A stretch of 64,000 nt of DNA from Arthrinium phaeospermum (Eukaryota; Ascomycota; Sordariomycetes; Amphisphaeriales; Apiosporaceae): assembly GCA_006503535.1 (NCBI GenBank), contig QYRS01000002.1:558001-622000 (forward strand), in the 5' to 3' direction. This document shows, piece after piece, positions 41,483 to 53,005 of this stretch (positions within the stretch are counted from its first letter, which is position 1; every line of letters begins with the position of its first letter). The notes under the pieces are model-generated. The model did no database searches and was not told where the DNA came from. It saw only the letters and a list, made by a program, of their open reading frames with translations. Made by a program: the position numbers and the translations under genes.

Positions 41483-43292
41483 GGCAACAAAAGCCGCCAG
41501 CAGGAGTTACACATGGGATGGGTCAGGGAGCGGTGGATCGCATAAATGGATTGTACGAATGTGCCGGAGGCTAGTAGTAAACGAAAGAGACGAGACGAGA
41601 GATGTGTGCTACGAATCTCGGCCATAGTGCCGGCAAAATATCGCTGCTCCTTTTGAGGGCCGGGGAAGGGAGGATCTGGATGATGGAGAGGAGCAGAGCA
41701 TCGCATCGCGCCGCGACAAGAAACGAACGGCAAAAGCGACTTCTCCAAATCTGTGTGTATAGACAGACATGTTGTAACTTTATCAAGACCAGTAAATGTA
41801 TGACTACCACTCACCACCGACCGCCATTGACTGTACCTATGGTTGCTATGTGATCTTTGTTCGCCATATTCCCTCATGGGCTTGGAAGGCCGTATTGCTC
41901 TTCTTTCAGCCTCGGCTTACACCTCCGGTCCCTCGCTACAAGATTGGAGGGAGGTGACGTAACGGTACAGGCAAATATTGCACGCCCCCCCGACCAACTT
42001 GTACCTACACGAAGCTGCTACGGCTTTTCGCCTGTAGAAGTGATAATGGTACTCGAAATAACATCTCGTGAACTTGCTAATACGTGTTTACCTGCTCAAG
42101 TGATCAGTCAGTCGAAGTAGTGGAAGCAGTAGCCATGCTCAGGTTGCCGTATTGAATCGCAGCGCAGCTATAAAGCAAGACAGTACATCAAGTAGAGCAT
42201 GAGATATCCGAACGCATTCACTGGCGAGTCTCAATGGGGAACACACAAGAATCAAGAGTGACCATCCTTTTTTATTTCAGACGATCTGGACTAGAAAAAA
42301 CACATCGAAGCTACAAGTACGAATCAAGGAAAAACAAGAAAAAGGCTGTCAAAGTGTTTGTCGACGTAAGGAAAACCAGTGTGAGAGCCTTCTGTAAAGG
42401 CTCACGTGTGAGGTGGCGAGAGATCTTCCAATCCGACTGTTCGATGGCAGGCCAGCGAGACCTGCAAACCCAAACCAGTCTCCCCGGGACGGAGATCTCT
42501 TCCACTTTTTATGAGTACATCCATCTAAGTAGGGAAGTAGTATGTCCTGACCAGCGTGTCTCTCGCCTCCGAGACGAAACACCAAAGTCCGACTCCCTTC
42601 CTACCCCAATTCCATAACCTGCCGTGAAAATGCCGAACGAAGAGGGGATTGAGAGGGACCCGGGGCATTCATTCATTGCCAGCGCGGGGTGCATCCTGGG
42701 AGTAGTGCGAAAGGGCTTGGACGGCAGCTGGACGCCGCAGTCTGCTTCGTCAAGAGGATAGATGATGTCGTTTGTGCCTATTCGCCGAATATCATGTCTA
42801 CACCTCCAAATCTCATAAGACGTCGGGATCGTAGGATCGATCATGTAGATGGCGATGCAATAGTAGTAGCGGGGATAGTGAGATGTGAAAAGGCAGATGC
42901 GACTCGTCGAGGCCCCCCTGAAACCGATTATATGATGTTTCCCTTTTGCACAATAGTCAAAACCCACGGGAGCCACCATTCCCTTTTCGTCGGCGAGAAG
43001 TCAGTCGGTCGCTCATCCGCGACCCAGTCTCTTTTGCAAGACTCCCCCAACGACAGCAGTTTTCAGCCCACGGCGGTTCCATATCCCGCCGAGGGCAGTC
43101 TCTTCAGACAGATGTGTGTATTAGAGGAGGCGTGGTTGATTAAAAGGAGGAGAGTGAATAGACAAGGGCGAAGCGAAAAAATAGTAAAGAAAACCGCGGC
43201 TGGTTGGTATTGTGGTGGACATGGCATGAATCGTAGAGAGAAGAAATCGCAGACGAGTCGTGGCAGAAAACGGGCGGGCGACCAGGCATGGC
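41483..43292. other. Convergent spacer, 1.8 kb
   Basis: Between convergent uS4m and septin genes. No supportable gene; it should hold both 3' UTRs. Confidence 0.4.
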
Positions 43293-45149
43293 TTAACGCA
43301 GAGAGAAACCCTTGCGCTTGCCTTCCTTTTCGATGGGCCTGCCGCTCTCGACTCTCGACTTCTTCTCCTCGAGTTCTAACCGTTGGCGCTCCAGTTGCTC
43401 CTTCATCTCGCGATGGCGGGCATAGAGTTCTTCTTCGCTCTGCTTCAGCTTGCTCTCCTTCTCGGCGACCTTCTGTTGGAAGACCATCTTCATTTCGGCC
43501 TCCATCTTGGCAAGCTTCTGCTCGTGCAGGGCACGCTCCTCCTCTTGCTTGACGGCAGGGTTGACCTCCTTGAAGACGCTGGGGTCTTGGGCAACACCCA
43601 TGGCTGTCAGCTTGTCGGTTCTGTAGTTCTCGTACAGGTTGTTGTTGGTGTGCTCCTTGAGCTCCTCCATGTGGGTGCGGATCAACATTTGACGGAGCTT
43701 GACGAAGTCACAGTGCTCCTCGTTGTCCACCTCAATGACACCCCAAGGGTAGCGGCGACCGCGGACCTTGCGGCCCTCGGCGTTGGTGATCTCGTTGGTA
43801 GCGCCAACAACAGCGAAGGGAACCTTGGTCATGATCTCGTTGTTCTCGGCAATGGTCTCCTCGTCGTCGAGCTCGTAACGGGGACCCTCGAAGATCTGGA
43901 TACCGTGGTGCTTGATGTCACCGAGGATCTAAAACATGTCAGCATCTGATTTGATGATGGGGGGAAACAGTCGACATACTCTAGCCTTGAAGCTGGTGAT
44001 CTCGTCGTCGGTGAGAGTATCAGACTTGGCGATGACGGGGATCAAGTTGACCTTGGTGTGGAGGCGGCGCATAACTTCAATGTCCAAAGGCTTCAGAGCG
44101 TGGCCAGTGGGCTGAATGAAGTAAACACACGCATGAATACGGTTGTCAACAATGTTCATCCGGTTGACCTTGTTCTCGGCATCCAAGTAGGCGTCGTATC
44201 GCTGCTCAATGTTGTCGACAATAGGTCTCCACGACTCATCGTTGTTCACAAAGTCACCGAAACCGGGGGTGTCGACAACAGTCAGGCGAAGACGGACACC
44301 GGCTTCCTCGATATCAGCACTGATGGACTGGATCTGGACGGTCTTGGGAATGATGTCCAGGCTGGGGCCCTTGCGCTCTCTGGGGGGTAGAGAGATGTGT
44401 TGAACAGGGTGTTGACGAGAGTCGATTTGCCCAGGCCAGATTCACCTATACGATCGGTTAGACATCGCAGCTCTCCGAGTTGTGAAGTGTGGCAGATTAC
44501 ATACCAACAACCATAACGTTGAAGTTGAATCCTTTGCGAACACTCTTGCGGTGCCATTGGTTGGGCAGGTTGGCGAAACCAACGTAGCCGGTAAGCTTCC
44601 TGCGAACAATGTTTCTGCTATCATTTATGGATGTCGGAGGGCCGGACGCTGTGTATCAATCATGTCAGTTATGCAGGCTTCCGAGGCGTGGCCACAACAG
44701 TTCTCACCTGATGGGGGCGGCGAGCTCATAGCTGCCGGGGAAGCTGTGCCGTTCGAAGCTATTCAGAGAGAAAAGTCAGCCCGTCAAGTCTTGGTGCAAA
44801 AATGAAATAGTACATGTCAAGTTCCAGGGAGCAAGCTGCTAAAGATGCCAGAGTTGTGAATACCATTATGGGTATAAAGCTCTGCATAATCCGTGGAGTT
44901 GAGGACCGGCTTCAGAGGTCCTAGAGTGGGAGCATCCACATGCAGCATACTGCGAATGTGCCGCATGGAGGGGGCTGGGTCCTGGTTCTCCTTGTTCATG
45001 TAGCTGCTGGATCTTCCAGATGGGCCTGGAGTGCCGCCAAACTCTCGGGCCTTGATAGCTTGGGCCATCAAGGCTTCCTGGGTGGTTGTTTTGTCGAGTT
45101 GGACGCTCCTCGCCCGGACTTTTCCATGGTTGACGAAAAAAGCAGACAT
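43293..45149 (-). CDS. CDC3: Septin, CDC3/AspB group, with a one-base frameshift
   Basis: Exons 45149-44864, 44758-44708, 44648-44505, 44445-43980 and 43928-43293. Introns are 105, 59, 59 and 51 bp, GT..AG; the first donor (GTATTC) is weak. Expected length is about 527 residues, close to yeast Cdc3 (520). N-terminal extension (about 160 residues) contains [17 protein letters not shown]. GTPase: P-loop [36 protein letters not shown], septin-unique element [15 protein letters not shown]-terminal coiled coil ends KRKGFSLR. The frame is lost once, after LYPP: the sequence has six C (44382-44387) where seven restore [15 protein letters not shown]. Septins polymerise into filaments and rings at septa and hyphal tips. 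Confidence 0.85.
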
Positions 45150-48100
45150 ATTGTAGGTATTGGAAGCCTGTACTTCTTCTGGTGGATGATGAGAGGGAAA
45201 CGGATGTTCCTAACGATGGCCGAGTATTCCAAGGAATCCAAAAAGACGAAGAGACCTAAGAAGAGATAGGTCGAACCAAAAAGGGGAGTGTGATGCTGGT
45301 TAAACGAGCGTGAATGGGTGTTGATGTGACGCGGAATGTTGCAAGGCAGCAGGACGAGAGGAGGCGTCGGTCATCCAAGAAGCCAGAAGTCGGTTTGCCG
45401 TATCGCTCGAGATTTGGCATTGTCGGGGTTGAGGAAGGCGCGTACGGGTGTACGGGCGTGGCCAGCTCCCCAGGTGATTGATTGTATCCAGGATTGGTGT
45501 CTCTTGCAGCAGTTGCTCCCCGTGGTAGTCCCGGAACATGGACGGGTATTGCATTTTTTTTTTTTCAGAACTCAAGATGTGCTTACCCATATCGAATGTT
45601 TCAAGATGTTTAGATAGCGATGAAGAGGGGAAAATAAAGATTTGTCGAGGTAGGCGCGAAGTCTAGGGAAGGGCGAGCAGAAAAGTTAGCAAGTAATCAA
45701 TAAACACACACTAGGACGAGCATGGCGACACGTGGGAGGCGCTTGAGCAACCAAGAAACCAAACGGCAACCGGCAGCAACAGCAGCAAGCACTCGGCACT
45801 GGTGAGTGACGGCAGTAGCAGAACTGGTAAGCCTGCAAATGCCATGTGGTGGTTGTGACAGTTGTTTCCTGCTTCCAGTTCCAGCCTCGAAAAGCCGCCC
45901 CCCTGAATCGAGTGAAGCAGTGCGCAGTGCTGGCTGCCGGAGCGACTGTTTCTGTGTAGGTGCAATGCGCGCAATAGTGCAGATGCAGAAGCAAATGCAC
46001 GGAAACGAAATCCCAAGTCCGCCCTCTCGTGCTCGTCACCGGAAGGGGAGAGTTGGTGGTGTCGCGTACGTACCCAAAGGCGCAGTGAAGACGAGGCGAA
46101 GAGTCGAAGTCGTCTGTCTGAAGTCGCGTATCAATGGTGTCGCAAAGACTCGGGGGGTTGCGGTGGCAGGTGGAAGTAACAAGGACTCCAGAAGCGAAAG
46201 TGAGCACAGAAAATTAAACGGGTGAGGATCTAGAATAATACAGGCGCACACAAAGGCAGGAGGAGAAGAAGCTGGGCTGGATTGAATGAATGGCAGCACC
46301 CGAATTCCAAACCTATGAAGTTGATGGGTTGGGGGGATGGGAAGGGGATGGATGGTGATTATTGGGTTGGTGCAGGACAGGAATTCAATTGCTTTGCTAG
46401 TGTGGCCTGTGTCGAGACAACAGGTGGTTCTGCTCGGTGCAAGGTGGTAATGGAAGGGGTACGAGAGCAAATACAGTGCGGCCGCCTCGGGTCTCTGCCA
46501 GTATTCCCACTGTCTTGTCTTGTCTCTGCCGCTTTTTTTTTCTTAATCAAATCTAACGACGATTGGGCTCTTGGGCTCTGCTCTGCTCACACGCTCTCTC
46601 TCGTCTGTTTCTGTCTCATTTACTTTTTTTCTGCTCCTCCCGGCTCGGCCACGTTACGTTAACCAGAGAGCGGCCTTCTGCCTGCGTCGAATGACAGGAC
46701 GGTCGAAGAAACAAAAGGGGCTTCATCTCTCGCCCACTTTGGTTGGCCAGGCTAGACCAGGGTGGAGGGTACATGCAAAATAGAAAGAGGGTCTCTTCCC
46801 TGCGCAATCCCACCTTTCGGGCCACCCCTGCGAACGCGATATTTGGAGAATGTTAAGTTATTGGCTGCCAGGTGCCATCAATTCCTCCCTTGATGTATTC
46901 TGCGCTGTCGAGACGCGACGATAAGTCCCTCTCGCCGCGCCGGCCAGTTGTCAGCCACCCATCAGGACAGCCATCTGGACCAGAACAGGATGCGATGATA
47001 CCGGGATCTGACAGCCAGAGTAAAAGTGGCAACGGGATTTATCATTTGGCGGCAGGGGTAGAGGCACGCTTCCTGCGCCTTGATTGGTTTGATTAATGGC
47101 CATTTGGTTCAAGCATCTTTTCCAGGTGCGCATGCAAAGGAGGCTTGAGCTCAGAATGTCTCTTCTGCGAGCTCACTGCGCGCTCATCATCAAACCTGTG
47201 CCGAACTAGTCAAACCGTTGCTGCAGCTCGAAATCTAAACGCATGCAGTCAGAAACAAACGCAACCGTCGGCAGCACCAGACTGCTAGAGGGCGGCCGGA
47301 GGCTTCCGGTACAACTCCAGCCCATCATCAAGGTTATTATTCACCTTATGTTTATTTGCGTCTCCCAAAGGACTCGAGATGATTAGGTATCCGATTACCA
47401 TTTCCCGCCAGCCAAACCCAATTGCCAATCTCAGGCGACAGCCTCCATCTGAAGGGAAGAGTGGGCACGAAGGTTGCAGCGCATGTTGTCAGTACTACCT
47501 GTCGGTGGTACAGAACATAGTGTTTGCTACTTGTAGTAGGGAGTTTCCCATATTAATGATGCCTCTAACCTTAGCTCAAATTAATTGCAGGCCAAATTGC
47601 ATTGGAGTACACCCTGATCTGATGCGCTACTAGTCGGGGAAGGGGTCTCGGGTCTGCACCCGCCTAAAAGAGGAGAGAGAGAGAGGGAAAGGAAGGGGAC
47701 CTGCGCCTGAGCAAGAAAGCATTGATATCATTTTCTGATACCTACCGTGTCATGCGCCCGTTGAAATACCACGGCGGATCCAGACATTTTGCCTCGTCGT
47801 GCTCTCCGGCCAATCCATCCCAGCGGACATTGGGAGGAGGAGGAAAGACATTAACTGTTCTGGCCCTGTTGCCTGTACTTGCATGTACGAACCTTCGTGT
47901 TTGGCGGCCGCCCAATCGCTTACGATCCAAAAATCTGCACGCTCGACACGAAAAAGCAAGGACGTTGCTGGATCGGGAATGACCCTTGTGGAGCCGCTCA
48001 TGTTTCCTCCCCCAAAGTCACTAGTGGTCCTTGCTTCTCATCAACCCGGCAAGGGGCATGGACTTCCCCTAATAATAAAAGGCCCCCACACCACCCACTC

Positions 48101-50352
48101 CAGGTGATGAGCATGCAGGCATGAGCCGATTGCCAGTGTCTCTCACTCTCTCGCTCTCTGTCTCCCAGCCACACGGGCCACAGCTAACCTAAACGGATCA
48201 TTTGAACTGCCGGTACCCCGACGTCTCCAACTGCACCCGATCTACAACATCGAGATGTAGACCTGTAGCCTCATCGAGCCTCACGATACTGTACCTATCT
48301 ATTAGCCGAGTAGGGGAAATGCTGGTTCTTGTAGTGAAGCCGGGTTGGCAACGTCGGCAAGGTTGTCTCTCTCTGGCTAACGTTACATGCTACCACTTTG
48401 AAATTCGGGCGCTACCTATTCGTACAGTGGAAACGCAATTCCGATATCCTGCTGCGCGACTCTACATAAAAGACGGCAATCGGCGTGCATTGGATTCTTG
48501 ACCAGGGCAATAGGTACGATTTCAACGTTCTTATCAGCCTTGAAAGGCGACCGTTGTTGAGGGCATAGGTTGAATGATGTATTAGTTGCCCCTTTTCGCT
48601 TTCTATATGCTGCTCCGGTTATAGGGGTATCAAGGAAAGTCTCGGTTGACTTCATCGGCACCCGGTGTTCCCAGAGGACAGTATACATAGAAATTCTGTC
48701 TTTTGGGTCAACTCTCGTCATGAAGACATTATCATACCGAGTTGACAGGACGTAGTGGTTAATGTACACCACTGTCTATGGTACCTTTGTGGCCTCATAC
48801 CCAATACCCCTTTTTCGCATTAGTTATATTTTAGTCTTTGGAGATAGCAACATGTTCTCTTGTCTAGAAACCGGCAAGACTTATCGGGTCCCAGAGAGAC
48901 GAACAGATTCGAGGTGTCTTAATGAGCAAGTTACTGAGTATGACAACATCTGTCATGGAATCTACCTCCCTTTACTGGTGATTTCTGATCGGTACCTGTT
49001 GTATATAATATGACTGGAATTTACAATATGTAACTATTGGGTAGGCGAAACTATTATTGGAGGAAAGATGTCTTTCACTTAAGGATATATATCCAGAGAT
49101 AGAGCATTTATTCTGCCTGTATTGTTCGTCACTTACATGTTACTTTTATATGATGTGGTTCGAGAAAAGCAACAAGACGCCACAAGGACAACGATTTCCT
49201 ACTCGTCCCTTTGACCATGATTATTCTCGCGGAACTGGCTGCAGCAGATCACGCCAGGTTCAACAAGTATATTTTGTCCCTACCTACTCTGTCAGTATCA
49301 TAGGTATTTGATTCGACTGGCCGGCTGCCGCGAGGGAAACCCCTGGATTTCGAAGCTCGGTGTAGAGAGGGTGTCTTTATCTGAACCCAATCCAGAACAT
49401 TGTCATCGTGAATATCCAGCATGCCAACTTCCAATAGCCCGGAAAGTACAAAGGGAAAAAGCCGTATTATTACTGATAAACAACCAAGCAAATTCAGCCA
49501 GACAACGGCAACTTGGCGCCACCCTGTATCGTTTGTGCCTGTGGCCTCGGGCGCGGAATCTATCATGTGGATCTCAAAAAGTGCTTTTGGGAGAGACACC
49601 AACCCATATCACATTGGCACTTCAGGATCGTCATGGCTATCCACGTATTACTTCAAGAGAGCTTATATATTGCCTCCCGAAGTGGGACGTGGAACGCCTG
49701 AATGAGCTTGGTGTTGGTATTATTAGATGGCGGCGCAGGATCGAGAACATTGTTGAAGATCCGCAAGGAGGCCGTCACTAATGGTAGCAAAAGCCCTCCT
49801 GAAAGCGGATAGTAATGTGACGAGGAAAGCGCGTGATTCACGGCATGCCTAGGTACCTACCTGTGCGGCAATAGGTCTGAGATGCGAAACGTAGTTGACA
49901 AAACGATCAAACTTTCAACGTCGATCATCCGACGGGTTGTGTTTGGATAGCATCTCGTACTTCTAAAGCAAACCCCCGCCATGAAACTACCGTTCGCGCG
50001 GTGGGAATTGATTGGTTCGAGGATGTTTGATGTATTAAATGGAATGATTAGCGATTGGCGAACTAAACCACCGGCCATTGGGGTACACTTTGGTTCAAGC
50101 CTTGAAGCAGCTGGAAGTAAGTAGGTACCGAGGCAGTTTGCTTTCACCACAAAATTAGTACAACAAATATTACGTAGTGGTCTTGTTCATGGCTGCCAAG
50201 TCAAGTCATTTCATGCTCTATTTCCCTTAGACATTAACGGTATATGCTGTCCCATCTTCATAACTCGAATGTGACCAGGGTTGTCCCGTTGTCTATCTTC
50301 ATTCGTGGCTTCTTCGCCTCCTCTACCATCGTGTCTTCCCTTTTCGTTCTCG
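45150..50352. other. Longest spacer in the window, 5.2 kb
   Basis: It lies upstream of the septin and downstream of the MFS gene. No coding model can be supported. The septin-proximal 1.5 kb has long leader features: T-runs (a T12 tract at 45554) and pyrimidine-rich, AG-poor stretches on the septin sense strand. 48.5-49.3 kb is distinctly AT-rich. A protein-like minus-strand frame at 48416-48772 lacks an ATG. Either unusually long regulatory sequence or an unrecognised non-coding gene. Confidence 0.4.
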
Positions 50353-52227
50353 TCAGTCCGAAGCGACCGCAAACTTGCTCAAACCCCGCAACCTAGCCCC
50401 GTAGAAATACAGGACCCAGATCCCAACAATGCCGATAGTACTCAGCCCGCCCAGCAGGGTCGTCCCGCGCGCGACGCCCAGGTTCTCGAAGAGCGGCTTG
50501 GCGAAGAGGATGCTCGCGAACGCGAGCGCGCTGCGGAAGAAGTCGTTGCCGGCGAAGAGGCTGGCGGCGTACTGCGGGTAGCTGAGCGGCACGTAGACGA
50601 AGATGCACTGCATCACCACAAACACCGTCGCGCCGTAGACGGTGATGCCGATGGTGGGCGCGATCCAGTGGATATCGGGCCGCGCGGTCCAGGCGAAGAT
50701 AAAGAGGCCGATGGTGGGGCCGAAGGCGGCGATGAGGGCGGGCACGAGGCGGGTCTCCTGGACGGGGAAGCCGCGGGCGCGGACGCGGGGGTCCATGTAG
50801 AAGTAGAGGTAGGAGACGTAGACGACGACGCCGAGAAGGCAGGCGACCATGATGCAGAGGAACAGCAGGCCGATCTGGCCGTAGCCCATGCCGTAGTAGA
50901 CCGGGTACACGAGCGGGAAGACCTCGAAGAAGGAGTAGTAGATGCCGTAGATGATGGCGGTGTAGACCTGCACGAACAGGATGGCCGGGTCCTTGACAGT
51001 GATCTCGAGCGGCTTGATCAGGGCGCTGACCAGCACGGCCCGCCGGTCGAGGTTGCGCTCGTCGATCTCGGACTGCGACATGAAGCGAGACGAGCCCGTC
51101 AGCTTGCGGAGGCGCTGGGCCCGTCGGAGCAGCAGGTTGGGCGTCGAGGTCTCGGGGAGGAAGAGGAACATGGCGACAAAGACAGGCGCGGCCGCCCACA
51201 GGATCTCCAGGAGAGACCACCGCCACCCCTTGGCGGGAACCGAGAAACCGGAGAGCAGGGGGCCCAGCGCGGGTCCGCAGTAAGCAGCAGATACCCAGGC
51301 GACTACGGATAAGTGGTCAGTCAGCAAGCAGTATTCATCTAGCTCATGAGGGACATGGCGGAAAGCACTCACTCATAGCGTACGGCAGGGCCATCATGGA
51401 GTACATATCCCCAAACGACGCAGCCCCATTCGCCAGACACGGCGACCCGAACAAGCCCTGCAGGAACCGCAAGACCATGAGCCCCGCAAAGTTCTGCACG
51501 AGCGCGGCGGGGATGGAGACGATGACGAACAAGAACATGGTCCATATGTACACCGGATTCCGACCGATGCTGGGCAGCTCGCTGAGGGGCGAAAACAGCA
51601 GGGGGCCGACGCCGTAGCCCAGCACGAACAGGGCCAGGCCCAGCGAGGCCGCCGTCATGTTGACGCCGAAGGCCTCGATGATGCCCTCCTCGGATGTCGT
51701 GTAGATGGCCGAGGACGTGTAGACGACGAAGGTGTAAGTGCATATGATCCAAGCCACCAGCCCCGGCGCAGTGACGACCAGTTCTGCGGGTTTGCCGCGT
51801 CGTCGGTGTAGTACCAGTCGACGAGGATGGCGCCGTCCTGGGTCCGCCGCGGCACAATGGGGATCGATTTGGTCTTCTCGAGGTCGTGCTGCTGGTCGAC
51901 CTGAAGCCGGTCTGCCGTGTTGGGCACCGTCTCCTCGCGGCTCTTCGTCCGGGCTAGGGCCGCCTGGTAGGGTGCCCCATTTGCCTCTGCCCTGTTCTGT
52001 TGTTTCTCCTCGTCATCGGTGGGACTCGTGGATGAAGTTGACGACGAAGCTTGTAGAACGCCCGACGGCTGTGGGGATGTTGTGTCGTTGTTTTCGGGAT
52101 GGAGTAGCTGTGTCCATGTCTCAGGGAGCCTGAAGTCGTCTTCCTCCTCGGGATACTTGAGTATGCGGTTTCCGGTGAGTAGGCGGAGGACCTGCCCAAC
52201 AGGGGCATCCCGTATGATGTGTGACAT
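50353..52227 (-). CDS. MFS drug:H+ antiporter, DHA1 family (FLR1-like), with a one-base frameshift
   Basis: Exons 52227-51373 and 51302-50353 with a 70-bp intron (donor GTGAGT, acceptor CGTAG). Expected length is about 601 residues. A cytosolic N-terminus (about 1-150, ending in YYTDDAANPQNWSSLRRG) precedes 12 membrane segments. Family motifs: LVAWIICTYTFVVYTSSAIYT, LSELPSIGRNPVYIW, LRFLQGLFGSPCLANGAASF, CGPALGPLLSGF, PETSTPNLLLRRAQRLRKLTG, then SYPQYAASLFAGNDFFRSAL. The frame breaks at RRG: GGGG at 51761-51764 needs one more G to join RRG to LVAWI. All the rest is open, so a base-calling error is likely. Relatives export benomyl, fluconazole and similar compounds. Confidence 0.85.
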
Positions 52228-53005
52228 GGCGGCGCGAGACTAGTAGCGAGTTTTCGAGCAACCTGATGGTACCGGTATATTGATGGCTATGCCTGTCACC
52301 AAAATTCATCCAGCCGGTGAGAATGCCCCCGGACTTATATAACTCAACATCCCCATTCTTGGCATGGCGCCCAGCTTCGAGAAGGCTTGACTCCATGTTG
52401 GCTGACTACATAAGTCACTATTCCCAATCACTGTCTAGAAGGAGCTTAACTGAATCACATCATGCCAGCGCGGAGATTACCAATAGCCGGGCATATCTGC
52501 GGCAAGGCGTCAGGAAGTAGTGCTCTCTAGCTCCAAGATAGAACCAAGCCATCGGAACACTGCAGAGTCTAGCTTCTAGATGAAATCTCTATATCGGCAC
52601 CTTCATCCTCGTAAGCAGCCTTATGACAAATCGAAGGGTTCACCGCGTTGACTCAGCGGCTGAGGACCGAAAAGGTAAAGCGTACACCATATCTGGACTT
52701 AAGCCCCTCCACGTATAGTAGTAGCCCCCGAGCTAGGCCAGTAACCTCACGCCTAATGAGCGGGCGCACGGATTTATCAGCGATAACTCCAGCCCTCCCC
52801 GGGCATATCAGCATATGATTGGCCAAAAGCTTGTCATCGTCTTAGATCTCCCATTTTGCATCATTCCCGGCCAGGACGCAACTATTGGGCCGAGCTTAGA
52901 AATCCAACCAGATTCTGGGATTTGGCGAACATCTTACATAGAACAAACAGCCTCTGGCTTTATTATCTAGCTAGCGAGAGTTGACCCTGACTGAGGCGGC
53001 TAGCG
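52228..53005. other. Spacer between PPR gene 3' end and MFS gene 5' end
   Basis: About 780 bases, no gene seen. It should hold the MFS promoter. Confidence 0.4.

Noticed and set aside
44708..44758. Alternative reading of septin exon 2 as [16 protein letters not shown]
   Set aside because: It does not keep frame with exon 3; the frame [16 protein letters not shown] joins exon 3 ([12 protein letters not shown]) correctly.
48416..48772. 118-codon minus-strand frame in the long spacer
   Set aside because: Looks weakly protein-like but has no ATG, no splice partner and lies in AT-rich sequence.
49249..49602. 117-codon minus-strand frame
   Set aside because: One hydrophobic stretch only; no family, no supporting exons.
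50281..51312. 343-codon plus-strand frame opposite the MFS gene
   Set aside because: Antisense of a coding exon; composition (Glu/Asp/Gly/Arg/Val) is the mirror of a GC-rich membrane-protein frame.
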